7,770 nt of DNA from Methanobacteriota archaeon (GCA_002685895.1 NYYK01000040.1:1-7770); one strand, 5' to 3'. Positions 1 to 6,091 are shown, numbered from the stretch's first letter. The notes: a model not told the origin generated them from the letters alone. Translations and numbers: made by a program.

Positions 1-404
1 TTAGTGCTTTGAACTATAGATTTAGAACTTTCACTTAAGTTATCTTCTTCTATCGCTGTATCTGTGCTCAATGTGTTCGAACCTGATTTTACTACTTCAG
101 CATCAGACGGTACAGAGAAAAGTGGGGGGTCGTCAAGTAATCGTTGTCGAGGAAACCATCCTAGTGGCACATTGATTCCTGAAAAATCAGATTTTGGTGC
201 CAATCCTTCATCTGAGGAATCTAGCCAACCTTTGGCAATAAGTTTAGTAAGCAAATTTTCAGAATCTTGAGGGGATAGCCAGCCGAGATCAAGACTCCAA
301 GTTCTAGTAATTGAGTTTGGATCAAGTGGCTCATCACCCCATGTTCTCCAAGTCATGGCAAGAAGTCGTTGAATATCTTCAACCGCTTCGCTTTCTAAAC
401 TCAT
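1..404 (-). CDS. DUF2240-like archaeal protein, 3' end beyond the window
   Basis: The reading frame starts at an ATG whose first base is 404 on the minus strand. It stays open to the left edge, giving 134 full codons without a stop, so the C-terminus is missing. Residues about 32-90 carry the pattern I associate with the archaeal DUF2240 family: a helix ending in SLDLGWLSP, a helix reading LLTKLIAKGWL, then an acidic turn and NVPLGWFP. This resembles a small winged-helix-like fold. From about residue 98 the sequence turns into a Ser/Thr/Glu-rich, probably disordered stretch. The biochemical role of the family is unknown to me. The ATG follows the TAA of the upstream gene directly (TAA at 407-405, ATG at 404-402). 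A GGGTGA ribosome-binding site inside the end of that gene supports this start and indicates translational coupling. The family call is from remembered motif similarity, not a search. Confidence 0.72.
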   Translation of the reverse strand, partial: MSLESEAVEDIQRLLAMTWRTWGDEPLDPNSITRTWSLDLGWLSPQDSENLLTKLIAKGWLDSSDEGLAPKSDFSGINVPLGWFPRQRLLDDPPLFSVPSDAEVVKSGSNTLSTDTAIEEDNLSESSKSIVQST

Positions 405-989
405 TTATTCACCCAATAGTCGTGCTCCGTCCAATACCCATCCGGCAATGTATTCGTTACCCCTTAAAGGAACCATCTGCCCTTCATCCGGGGCTAGCCA
501 CCAAGAAAAAGAGTTGCGTAAGCGAGATGGTAAACGATCCATAACAAATGCCAAATCCCCTCTTCTTTTACTTACTAATAGGACCGATTCAGGTCCAATA
601 TTCTGTACTTCGTGAAGGCGGGGATTTAGGATGTCTGTGAGATAAGTAAGGGTCACCTCACTTGGGAGTGATATAGTCATCATAATCTGTTCAGAAACTG
701 CGTGCCCCAGTGATATTTCTTTGTCTGAGGCAAAGATGTCTATTGCGGCTCTTTCACAACCAACCATCAATAAATCCATCACTTCTTTGTGTGATTTAGC
801 TGCTGCGTCGACCTGGACAGGGCCGAATTCCTCAATGAAATTTCTTAGCATTCCTAGTGGCAATCCGGTCTGAGTCTTCCCCCTGAATTCAATATGTAAC
901 GGGTGTTCTTGTAGACGGGTATCATTGAAATCAATGGGGCCGGGCCAGAGGCCATCACTTCCCCAAACGAATCTTGCCCAGCACTGCAT
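405..989 (-). CDS. Conserved hypothetical protein, 194 aa, possible HisA-like half barrel
   Basis: This is a complete 194-residue frame with an ATG start. A GAGGGT ribosome-binding site lies about five bases upstream, at roughly 1000-995 on the minus strand. No signal peptide or membrane segment is visible, so it is probably cytosolic. The middle reads as alternating strands and helices: LHIEFRG (about 31-37), a helix GMLRNFIEEFG, a strand PVQVDAA (57-63), a helix KEVMDLLMVGCERAAID (68-84), then a helix and strand with MMTISLP. That rhythm resembles the central part of HisA/HisF-type TIM barrels, where a strand ending in D-x-G precedes a helix ending in GA-x-x-x-V-IG. Here the glycine after the Asp is replaced by Ala and the usual phosphate-binding glycines are not evident, so catalysis should not be assumed. 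It is the upstream partner of the DUF2240-like gene in a tightly packed pair. The gene is probably real; the fold is a weak inference. Confidence 0.7.
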   Translation of the reverse strand: MQCWARFVWGSDGLWPGPIDFNDTRLQEHPLHIEFRGKTQTGLPLGMLRNFIEEFGPVQVDAAAKSHKEVMDLLMVGCERAAIDIFASDKEISLGHAVSEQIMMTISLPSEVTLTYLTDILNPRLHEVQNIGPESVLLVSKRRGDLAFVMDRLPSRLRNSFSWWLAPDEGQMVPLRGNEYIAGWVLDGARLLGE

Positions 990-994
990 ATGTT

Positions 995-1000
995 ACCCTC
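995..1000 (-). promoter_or_regulatory. Ribosome-binding site of the 194-aa gene
   Basis: GAGGGT on the minus strand lies five bases before the ATG at 989. It matches the archaeal anti-Shine-Dalgarno sequence apart from one position and supports this start over any upstream one. Confidence 0.5.
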
Positions 1001-1098
1001 GCAATGGTTATGGTGAGCCAACACTCTGTAAATCCATCTATCGCAACAACAAAGGCTGACAATTGTCTGCGGCGGCACAGGTGAAACAACTGGTTGCC

Positions 1099-1105
1099 TA
1101 AAATA
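1099..1105 (+). promoter_or_regulatory. Putative TATA box of the HEAT-helicase operon
   Basis: TAAAATA sits about 28 bases before the ATG at 1130. The usual archaeal spacing of about 26 bases from TATA centre to transcription start would place the start at roughly 1127-1131, at or next to the start codon. The transcript would then be leaderless or nearly so, even though a good GGAGGT lies at 1119-1124. The box may therefore serve a somewhat different start site. This is inferred from sequence only. Confidence 0.4.
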
Positions 1106-1118
1106 GGGTCAGCGGCAC

Positions 1119-1124
1119 GGAGGT
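1119..1124 (+). promoter_or_regulatory. Ribosome-binding site that decides the HEAT gene start
   Basis: GGAGGT, five bases before the ATG at 1130, is the strongest Shine-Dalgarno match in the window. It selects this ATG over an in-frame TTG at 1094, which has no such site. Confidence 0.65.
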
Positions 1125-1129
1125 ATCTG

Positions 1130-2341
1130 ATGAAAGAATATATTGCTCGTGACCCTAAAACGGGATTGCCTCTAGCTTTTGGCAAAGGGTATGTTTCGGG
1201 ACCCATTGATGAAGCATATCGTGCCCCTAAAGGACCATGGGATGCAATCAAGAATTACGACATCATTTCACTATGCGACGGAACCATTCAGGCTTTGGAG
1301 GTGAGGTGGAAAGAGGTTCCTCAACTGGTAACTAGGACTGATGCAATTCGTGCACTACCTAGGATAATGAGGGGGGAGCCAGAATTGGTTCACGAGCAAT
1401 TGATATCAGCACTCTCTGATATCAAACCGGAAGTGCGTGTATCTGCCCTATTTTCTCTTCCTTACTGTGCATTAGTGGAATCTGATGAATTGTTTGAGCA
1501 TCTGCACGAATTGCTTGATGATGTCGATGCGGTAGTCCGTAATGCTGCCTCTTCTTGTTTACAAATTGTCGCACCAGTTTTCCCATCTGCAACTGAAGAG
1601 ATTCTGTTTAGGGAATTGCAATCAACAGTTGCCTCAAGACGTAAGTATGCTTATTCTGCTCTCAAGGAGATGTGCCAAGTATGGCCCGAAGTTGTGGTGC
1701 AGCACCTAGATGAGTTGCTCCGTTCTGAAGATCCAAAATTAAGATTGGAGGCAGCAAAGATACTTCCTCCTCTAGCGCGCACAAAATCTGCCTCGGTTTG
1801 GGATTTGATTGGGTGGTCTCTAAGTGATGAATCTGAATTAGTACGGGCGCAAGCTGCACGAACACTTCCAACGCTTGCAAACATTCAGCCTCAGATGGCC
1901 AAAATATTGATTGAAAACTCACTCTTTGACACCAATACTCAAGTTAGGAAATCTGCACTAAGGGCACTGAAGTCAATCGATGTCAGTGGCTTCAGAATGA
2001 ATCGTTTGTGTATAAATGGTGCGAGGCACAGTGACCCTGAAATTCGTCGTGCCTGTATCTTGATGATGCCTCGCCTATTTACTGAAACTGAGATGCGTAT
2101 TCAGGCATTGGAACTCTTGAGACAAGAAACTAGACCGGAATTAATTTCTATGCTTGAAGAACTATCAATAGATCCTGAAATGGAAGGTGGTGAGGATGAA
2201 AAGAATCGCTTCTTGGCCGTTGCCCCACAGGCCACTAATGAGGATGGAACTCCATTATTGCCCTCATTTGAAAATGAGCCGAAAAAGCAACTCAATGAGC
2301 CTGAGAAAAGTGAAGAACCCCAATCAGATGAAAATAATTGA
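1130..2341 (+). CDS. HEAT-repeat protein with acidic C-terminal tail
   Basis: This is a 403-residue protein without signal peptide or membrane segments, probably a cytosolic helical-repeat scaffold. About seven HEAT-like helix pairs can be seen. Typical second-helix signatures are EVRVSALFSLPY (about 101-112), AVVRNAASSCLQIVAP (134-149), KLRLEAAKILPPLA (203-216), LVRAQAARTLPTLA (237-249), QVRKSALRALKSI (271-283) and EIRRACILMMPRL (304-316), each preceded by a D/S-rich turn. Residues about 345-403 form a Glu/Asn/Pro-rich, probably disordered tail. The N-terminal 40 residues are not repeat-like and contain a Gly/Pro-rich stretch. HEAT arrays bind proteins or nucleic acids and are not enzymes in themselves, so no reaction can be given. 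The gene is the first of a probable plus-strand operon with the small protein (63 bases downstream) and the DEAD-box helicase. The ATG at 1130 was chosen because of the GGAGGT five bases upstream. Confidence 0.82.
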   Translation: MKEYIARDPKTGLPLAFGKGYVSGPIDEAYRAPKGPWDAIKNYDIISLCDGTIQALEVRWKEVPQLVTRTDAIRALPRIMRGEPELVHEQLISALSDIKPEVRVSALFSLPYCALVESDELFEHLHELLDDVDAVVRNAASSCLQIVAPVFPSATEEILFRELQSTVASRRKYAYSALKEMCQVWPEVVVQHLDELLRSEDPKLRLEAAKILPPLARTKSASVWDLIGWSLSDESELVRAQAARTLPTLANIQPQMAKILIENSLFDTNTQVRKSALRALKSIDVSGFRMNRLCINGARHSDPEIRRACILMMPRLFTETEMRIQALELLRQETRPELISMLEELSIDPEMEGGEDEKNRFLAVAPQATNEDGTPLLPSFENEPKKQLNEPEKSEEPQSDENN

Positions 2342-2404
2342 TTGCATCCCTTTTGCGTCACCGTTAAAGAGGGGCGTCAGGTGGGGCGGTCGCTGAGTGA
2401 TACC

Positions 2405-2695
2405 ATGAGTGGAAAATCGGGCGATTGGAAGGCCGAGCAATTCGAGCGATTGTGGTATGGGAGAAGCGCTAAGGGAGAGAACCCAGTAAAGGCAGCGAAG
2501 TTCCGCCAATATATGCGTGAACATGTACGTCAAAAGGTACCAGATATCAAGTCAGTGAGCCGTCGAAGAGCAGAACGCATTGGCGATGGTGGCGGAGTGC
2601 ATATGAACGAAAATAGATATTTCACCAAAGAGTACTGCCGCAAATATTGGATGGGCGAACTACAAGAGGAAATTCGCGAAGCTGAGTCCTACTAA
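2405..2695 (+). CDS. Small basic hypothetical protein, 96 aa
   Basis: I do not recognise this protein. From the ATG at 2405 it has 96 residues, rich in Arg, Lys and Glu, with several aromatic residues (WYGR at about 18-21; Tyr/Trp-rich near 80-90). It has no signal peptide or hydrophobic segment and is probably mostly helical. Clusters such as SVSRRRAER (about 51-59) would suit nucleic-acid binding, but no known motif supports this. A longer reading from a TTG at 2342 is possible, but that stretch has no convincing ribosome-binding site and its composition differs. The chosen ATG has only a weak GAGTGA upstream. The stop lies 16 bases before the helicase ATG, and the gene shares strand and spacing with its neighbours, so co-transcription with the HEAT protein and helicase is likely. 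It may act with the helicase; this is inference from position and charge. Confidence 0.62.
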   Translation: MSGKSGDWKAEQFERLWYGRSAKGENPVKAAKFRQYMREHVRQKVPDIKSVSRRRAERIGDGGGVHMNENRYFTKEYCRKYWMGELQEEIREAESY

Positions 2696-2701
2696 GTGGA
2701 C

Positions 2702-2707
2702 AGGTGA
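2702..2707 (+). promoter_or_regulatory. Ribosome-binding site of the DEAD-box helicase
   Basis: AGGTGA lies four bases before the ATG at 2712 and matches the archaeal GGAGGTGA consensus in six positions. It lies in the 16-base gap after the small gene, as expected for an internal operon gene. Confidence 0.55.
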
Positions 2708-2711
2708 ACGA

Positions 2712-4148
2712 ATGTCCAAACAATCTGCATTATCAAATGTCAGGTTTGACAGTTGGAATCTTGAATCAGAGGTTCTTTCTGCACTTTCTGATAAAGGCTG
2801 GAATTGCGCTACCCAAATACAGGCAGAGGCTATCCCTCTTGCTAGAAAGGGCCTCAATGTTGTCGGTCAAGCGAAGACCGGTTCAGGAAAAACGGCAGCC
2901 TTCGGCATCCCTTGTATTGAATCAACGGAATCTAATGGAATTACTCAAGCCATCATCATCACCCCTACTCGTGAGTTGGCGCAACAGGTTTCAGAAGAAC
3001 TTCGATGGCTGCAAGGTGGCAAGGGATTGAGAATTGAGACCGTTTATGGTGGTACTGACATCGATAAGCAAGCAAAAAAACTTGATGAGGGAGTCGAAAT
3101 AATCGTTGGGACGCCAGGTAGAATCATTGACATGACGAAAAGAGGGCATATCAAACTTGACGGAATTTCTACACTTTGCTTGGATGAAGCCGATCGGATG
3201 CTAGACATGGGATTCTTCCCCGACATCATTTGGGTCCTTGAAAAAATGGATAATCGCAAACAGACCATGTTGTTCAGTGCGACATTTCCTGAAGAGGTTC
3301 TTGAAGCCGCAAATACATTCATCACTGATGCAGAACATGTGATGTCAGACGATATGGATGTTGAAATTCCTGAGATTGAACAGATGCACATTTCTATTGG
3401 TAGGGCTAACAAATTATGGGCTTTAGGCCGCATATTGGTCGAAATGGACGATGATGACCAAATGATGGTTTTCACCAATACAAAACGGATGGTTGACCTG
3501 CTTGTTCAGCGCCTCAATAAATTCAGATTCAATGCTGTTGGCCTACATGGCGACATGCCCCAAAAGAAGCGTCAGAGAATTATTAATTCATTCAAGGATG
3601 GCCAAGAGAAAGTGCTTATTTGCACAGATGTTGCTGCTAGAGGAATTGATGTAGATGGGGTGACAATAATTGTCAACTATGATTTGCCTGATGATGTTGA
3701 GAGTTACGTTCATCGAATTGGGCGCACGGGGAGAATGGGGCGCAAAGGCACTGCATGGTCATTCGTTAGTGGGGAGGACAAGGGTCAACTTCAGAAAATT
3801 TCCGCTACTTGGAACCTTGAGATTCCCGAGGCGGAAGTTCCTGAGTTACCTGAAGGTGTTACTAGAGACCCAGTAAAGCGTCAACAGGATTGGGTCGAAG
3901 TGGCCAATAATTTTGGTATGGTGCCAGTAAAATTGTCAATCGGCCGAGAACAAGGTGCCTCGAATCACTCCCTTACTGATTGGTTCTCAACTGAAGCAAG
4001 ACTCAATCAACTCGCTATTGGCGAAGTCACAATTTCAGATACATCAAGTGAAATTGAGATCCATCTTGACAAAGTTGAATCAGTAATCAAAGTCATGGCA
4101 AATCGTAAGTGGGATGGTAATTCAGTGGATATTGAGATTCGTCGCTGA
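2712..4148 (+). CDS. DEAD-box ATP-dependent RNA helicase with DbpA-type C-terminal domain
   Basis: This 478-residue enzyme should use ATP to unwind short RNA duplexes or remodel ribonucleoproteins in the cytoplasm. All core motifs are present in order: Q motif (F12 and TQIQ, Gln37), motif I AKTGSGKT (54-61), Ia PTRELA (85-90), Ib TPGR (134-137), II DEAD (158-161), III SAT (189-191), IV VFTNT (253-257), V ARGID (309-313) and VI HRIGRTGR (334-341). Residues about 403-478 match the DbpA/CsdA RNA-binding domain, with the hallmark VKLSIGREQG, an IGEVTI strand and a final DGNSVDIEI strand. In bacteria this domain recruits the helicase to 23S rRNA (DbpA) or to cold-induced structured RNA (CsdA). It is the last gene of the probable operon. 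A pyrimidine-rich stretch after the stop (about 4161-4180) may aid termination before the convergent gene. The catalytic assignment is secure; the RNA target is not known. Confidence 0.96.
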   Translation: MSKQSALSNVRFDSWNLESEVLSALSDKGWNCATQIQAEAIPLARKGLNVVGQAKTGSGKTAAFGIPCIESTESNGITQAIIITPTRELAQQVSEELRWLQGGKGLRIETVYGGTDIDKQAKKLDEGVEIIVGTPGRIIDMTKRGHIKLDGISTLCLDEADRMLDMGFFPDIIWVLEKMDNRKQTMLFSATFPEEVLEAANTFITDAEHVMSDDMDVEIPEIEQMHISIGRANKLWALGRILVEMDDDDQMMVFTNTKRMVDLLVQRLNKFRFNAVGLHGDMPQKKRQRIINSFKDGQEKVLICTDVAARGIDVDGVTIIVNYDLPDDVESYVHRIGRTGRMGRKGTAWSFVSGEDKGQLQKISATWNLEIPEAEVPELPEGVTRDPVKRQQDWVEVANNFGMVPVKLSIGREQGASNHSLTDWFSTEARLNQLAIGEVTISDTSSEIEIHLDKVESVIKVMANRKWDGNSVDIEIRR

Positions 4149-4165
4149 GTGCAAACAACTCATTT

Positions 4166-5107
4166 TCACTCTTCTTCATCAGATGTTGAATCCCACTCAA
4201 CCTTTGTTATCGCAATTGTGGATACAACGCCACTGACAAGGAGGGTACGCCAAGCCTTACCAGAAATATTGTCCCACTCTCTTATTTCTTCTGCACAAAT
4301 TGCAGTTACAATTCCTTCACAACCCTCTGCTTCTAATCTCTCTTTTTCAGCACCGGAATCAAAACCGAGGGTGTAGACTGCTGATGTAGCAATAACTGCC
4401 GCCGCCAACAGAACTACAATGGACCACTGAGGTAATGGTTGACGTTGTTTGAATTTCTTTGGTAAAGTGATGAGATTGGAGATATTACGAATATCCCTTG
4501 TCTTTGCTGGGCCACCAACAATTAGATACCAAGTGGTCCAACCAATCAGAATCAATAGCATGAAGCCACTATCTTGCATGAATTGATGAAAATTCCACAT
4601 TGGAGACCAACAGCCATACTGCCCAGCTGAATCACTACAACCATTTACGGCAAGCGGATAGAGAATCAGAAGCCTAGCAATATTCAGAATGCTCAATATT
4701 AGAGACATTGCTGCTATTCCTCGCAATTTTAATTGCCTTGAAATCCCAGGAGTCATCCAAATCATGAAGGAAACAAATGCGATTTCATGAATTCCAACAC
4801 ATTCGTCAGTTACTCCAAGAAGGGGGATGTCGCTACCAACCAAGTTTGAGTGGTAGTTGAAATCTAGAACTGTGCGTAGCCCGGTTTCACTAGTAGTCAG
4901 TGTCACGGTATCTGCGCCGAAAATTATGGTGTGAAGGTGGAACCAAATCCATGCAATAATTTCTTGATAGACTGAAAAACTATCGTCTGGATGAGTTATC
5001 CAGCGATAAAATAGTTCAGCACCAATTAATAGAGTGACAACTGTACCTATGATTTTCACTTTAGTCGCGATTTCTGACCAAGAGACATCCCCTTGCCCCT
5101 GCTCCAT
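4166..5107 (-). CDS. Archaeosortase/exosortase family membrane transpeptidase
   Basis: This is a multi-pass membrane protein of 313 residues counted from the ATG at 5107. Exosortase-family enzymes cleave C-terminal sorting tails (a short motif, a transmembrane helix and basic residues) of exported proteins and probably transfer them to a lipid. The three conserved catalytic positions can be seen: Cys103 in DECVGIHEIA, Arg145 in NIARLLILYP, and His174 in WNFHQFMQDSG, with hydrophobic helices around them. Membrane segments are likely at about 18-34, 47-63, 108-119, 130-150, 178-197 and 229-247. A soluble C-terminal tail of about 65 residues follows, with two Cys (263, 271) and an acidic end. 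It goes beyond the core domain and I do not recognise it. A GTG at 5125 would add six residues; neither start has a ribosome-binding site. A TATA-like element centred near 5134 fits a leaderless message beginning at the ATG. The gene stands alone, convergent with the helicase. Confidence 0.83.
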   Translation of the reverse strand: MEQGQGDVSWSEIATKVKIIGTVVTLLIGAELFYRWITHPDDSFSVYQEIIAWIWFHLHTIIFGADTVTLTTSETGLRTVLDFNYHSNLVGSDIPLLGVTDECVGIHEIAFVSFMIWMTPGISRQLKLRGIAAMSLILSILNIARLLILYPLAVNGCSDSAGQYGCWSPMWNFHQFMQDSGFMLLILIGWTTWYLIVGGPAKTRDIRNISNLITLPKKFKQRQPLPQWSIVVLLAAAVIATSAVYTLGFDSGAEKERLEAEGCEGIVTAICAEEIREWDNISGKAWRTLLVSGVVSTIAITKVEWDSTSDEEE

Positions 5108-5130
5108 GTTGGCTCGATGAGCCACTTACA

Positions 5131-5138
5131 TATCAAAA
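5131..5138 (-). promoter_or_regulatory. Putative TATA box of the archaeosortase gene
   Basis: TTTTGATA on the minus strand is centred about 26 bases from the ATG at 5107. This is the spacing expected for an archaeal leaderless transcript, and it agrees with the absence of a Shine-Dalgarno site before either candidate start. Confidence 0.35.
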
Positions 5139-5154
5139 CCTCATGCTGAATGGA

Positions 5155-5162
5155 TTCAAAAG
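5155..5162 (+). promoter_or_regulatory. Putative TATA-like element of the tusA-ribA fusion gene
   Basis: TTCAAAAG lies about 37 bases before the ATG at 5196. A start about 26 bases downstream of its centre would give a leader of roughly 14 bases that still holds the GAGGAA ribosome-binding site. The match to a TATA box is weak. Confidence 0.25.
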
Positions 5163-5184
5163 AGACGGGTTAGTCGAAACCTTC

Positions 5185-5190
5185 GAGGAA
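5185..5190 (+). promoter_or_regulatory. Ribosome-binding site of the tusA-ribA fusion gene
   Basis: GAGGAA, five bases before the ATG at 5196, supports translation from the TusA-like domain onwards and therefore a true fused product. Confidence 0.5.
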
Positions 5191-5195
5191 CCCTC

Positions 5196-6065
5196 ATGCT
5201 AACCTTAGACTTGTTGGGCTATCACTGCCCCGTGCCCGTTCATGAGACTAGAAAGGCACTTGAAGGGATGGTTGATGGTGCAATTCTTGAGGTAATTGCA
5301 GATGACCCCGAGACAAAGCATGATATCCCAATGATGGTGGAGAGATTCGGTGCAAGGCTAGTCTCACTCAACGAAGATGTTGGCGAGATAAGATTCATCA
5401 TAGAAAAACAGCGAGGTTCGGTTGAAATGGATAATTCTACCCAGATAAAAGTACGAGAGGCCAAGGATATTCCTGCTGACGCGCGTCTCCCTACAACCAA
5501 TGGAGAATTTAGAATTAGGGTATTCCATGAAGAAAATACAGGACTCGATCATGTAGCTCTGTCAATGGGAGATTTGTCAGGGCCTGACCCAGTTCTTGTC
5601 AGAATACATTCTGAGTGCTTGACAGGTGATGCATTTGGTAGTTTAAGGTGCGATTGCGGCCATCAACTTTCATCTGCTATGTCTTTAATTGAAGAGAAGG
5701 GGTGGGGCTGCATCATATATCTCAGACAAGAAGGACGTGGAATTGGGTTACGGGAGAAGATAAAAGCCTACAACCTCCAAGATGAGGGTGCTGACACAAT
5801 GGATGCAAATATTATACTTGGACATCCTCCTGATGCACGTAACTATAGAATTGCAACTGAGATAATAAAGGCACTTGAAATATCAGAAGTGAGTCTCTTG
5901 ACTAACAATCCAGACAAGGTAGAACAGATGAAAAACATGGGCGTTAATATCGTCGAAATAATGCCTATTATTGTGGGAGTTGGAAAAGAAAATATCGAAT
6001 ATCTAACTACTAAGGCTGAAAGGATGGGGCACGCAATTGATTCCAATGCACTCAATGGCGATTGA
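5196..6065 (+). CDS. ribA: Fusion of TusA-like domain and GTP cyclohydrolase II (RibA)
   Basis: This 289-residue two-domain protein has a TusA/SirA-like domain at residues 1-70: a strand LTLDLLGYHCPVP with the CPxP motif and its conserved Cys11, a helix ending near Met25, and the strands ILEVIADDP and IRFII. The family relays persulfide sulfur or takes part in redox and molybdenum-cofactor chemistry. Residues about 95-280 are GTP cyclohydrolase II. This converts GTP to 2,5-diamino-6-ribosylamino-4(3H)-pyrimidinone 5'-phosphate, formate and pyrophosphate, the first step of riboflavin synthesis. Its zinc ligands Cys141, Cys152 and Cys154 lie in SECLTGDAFGSLRCDCG. LRQEGRGIGL is at 176-185, and Tyr192 and Arg215 align with catalytic E. 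coli Tyr105 and Arg128. The domain is full length and looks active. A short linker (about 71-94) joins the halves. No DHBP synthase (RibB) domain is present. Most archaea open the ring with the unrelated GTP cyclohydrolase III, so acquisition from bacteria is plausible. What the TusA part contributes is unknown. Confidence 0.94.
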   Translation: MLTLDLLGYHCPVPVHETRKALEGMVDGAILEVIADDPETKHDIPMMVERFGARLVSLNEDVGEIRFIIEKQRGSVEMDNSTQIKVREAKDIPADARLPTTNGEFRIRVFHEENTGLDHVALSMGDLSGPDPVLVRIHSECLTGDAFGSLRCDCGHQLSSAMSLIEEKGWGCIIYLRQEGRGIGLREKIKAYNLQDEGADTMDANIILGHPPDARNYRIATEIIKALEISEVSLLTNNPDKVEQMKNMGVNIVEIMPIIVGVGKENIEYLTTKAERMGHAIDSNALNGD

Positions 6066-6068
6066 ATC

Positions 6069-6091
6069 GCCCTCAAAATTGCAGTGAGGGC
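6069..6091. terminator. Seven-pair hairpin between ribA and tRNA-His
   Basis: GCCCTCA (6069-6075) and TGAGGGC (6085-6091) form a perfect seven-pair inverted repeat with a nine-base loop. It lies four bases after the ribA stop, and its right arm overlaps the last three bases of the convergent tRNA gene. On the minus strand the loop contains TTTT (6079-6076), about ten bases past the mature tRNA end, which could be the tRNA terminator. The hairpin is seen directly; its function is inferred. Confidence 0.4.

Noticed and set aside
1094..1129. TTG start extending the HEAT protein by 12 residues
   Set aside because: It has no ribosome-binding site and overlaps the TATA-like element, whereas the ATG at 1130 has a strong GGAGGT five bases upstream.
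955..1251. Minus-strand frame of 98 codons across the divergent promoter region
   Set aside because: It overlaps the start of the 194-aa gene and of the HEAT gene in another frame, and its product has no coherent composition or motif.
2347..2375. Imperfect inverted repeat CCCTTTT / AAGAGGGG between the HEAT and small genes
   Set aside because: The arms match only partly, the following bases are not T-rich, and a terminator here would cut an otherwise continuous operon.
2342..2404. N-terminal extension of the small protein from a TTG
   Set aside because: There is no ribosome-binding site, and the extra residues are unlike the rest; the ATG at 2405 gives a compact protein.
3044..3478. Minus-strand frame of 144 codons inside the helicase gene
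   Set aside because: It lies wholly within a helicase with all motifs intact and has a Ser/Ile-rich composition typical of an antisense shadow.
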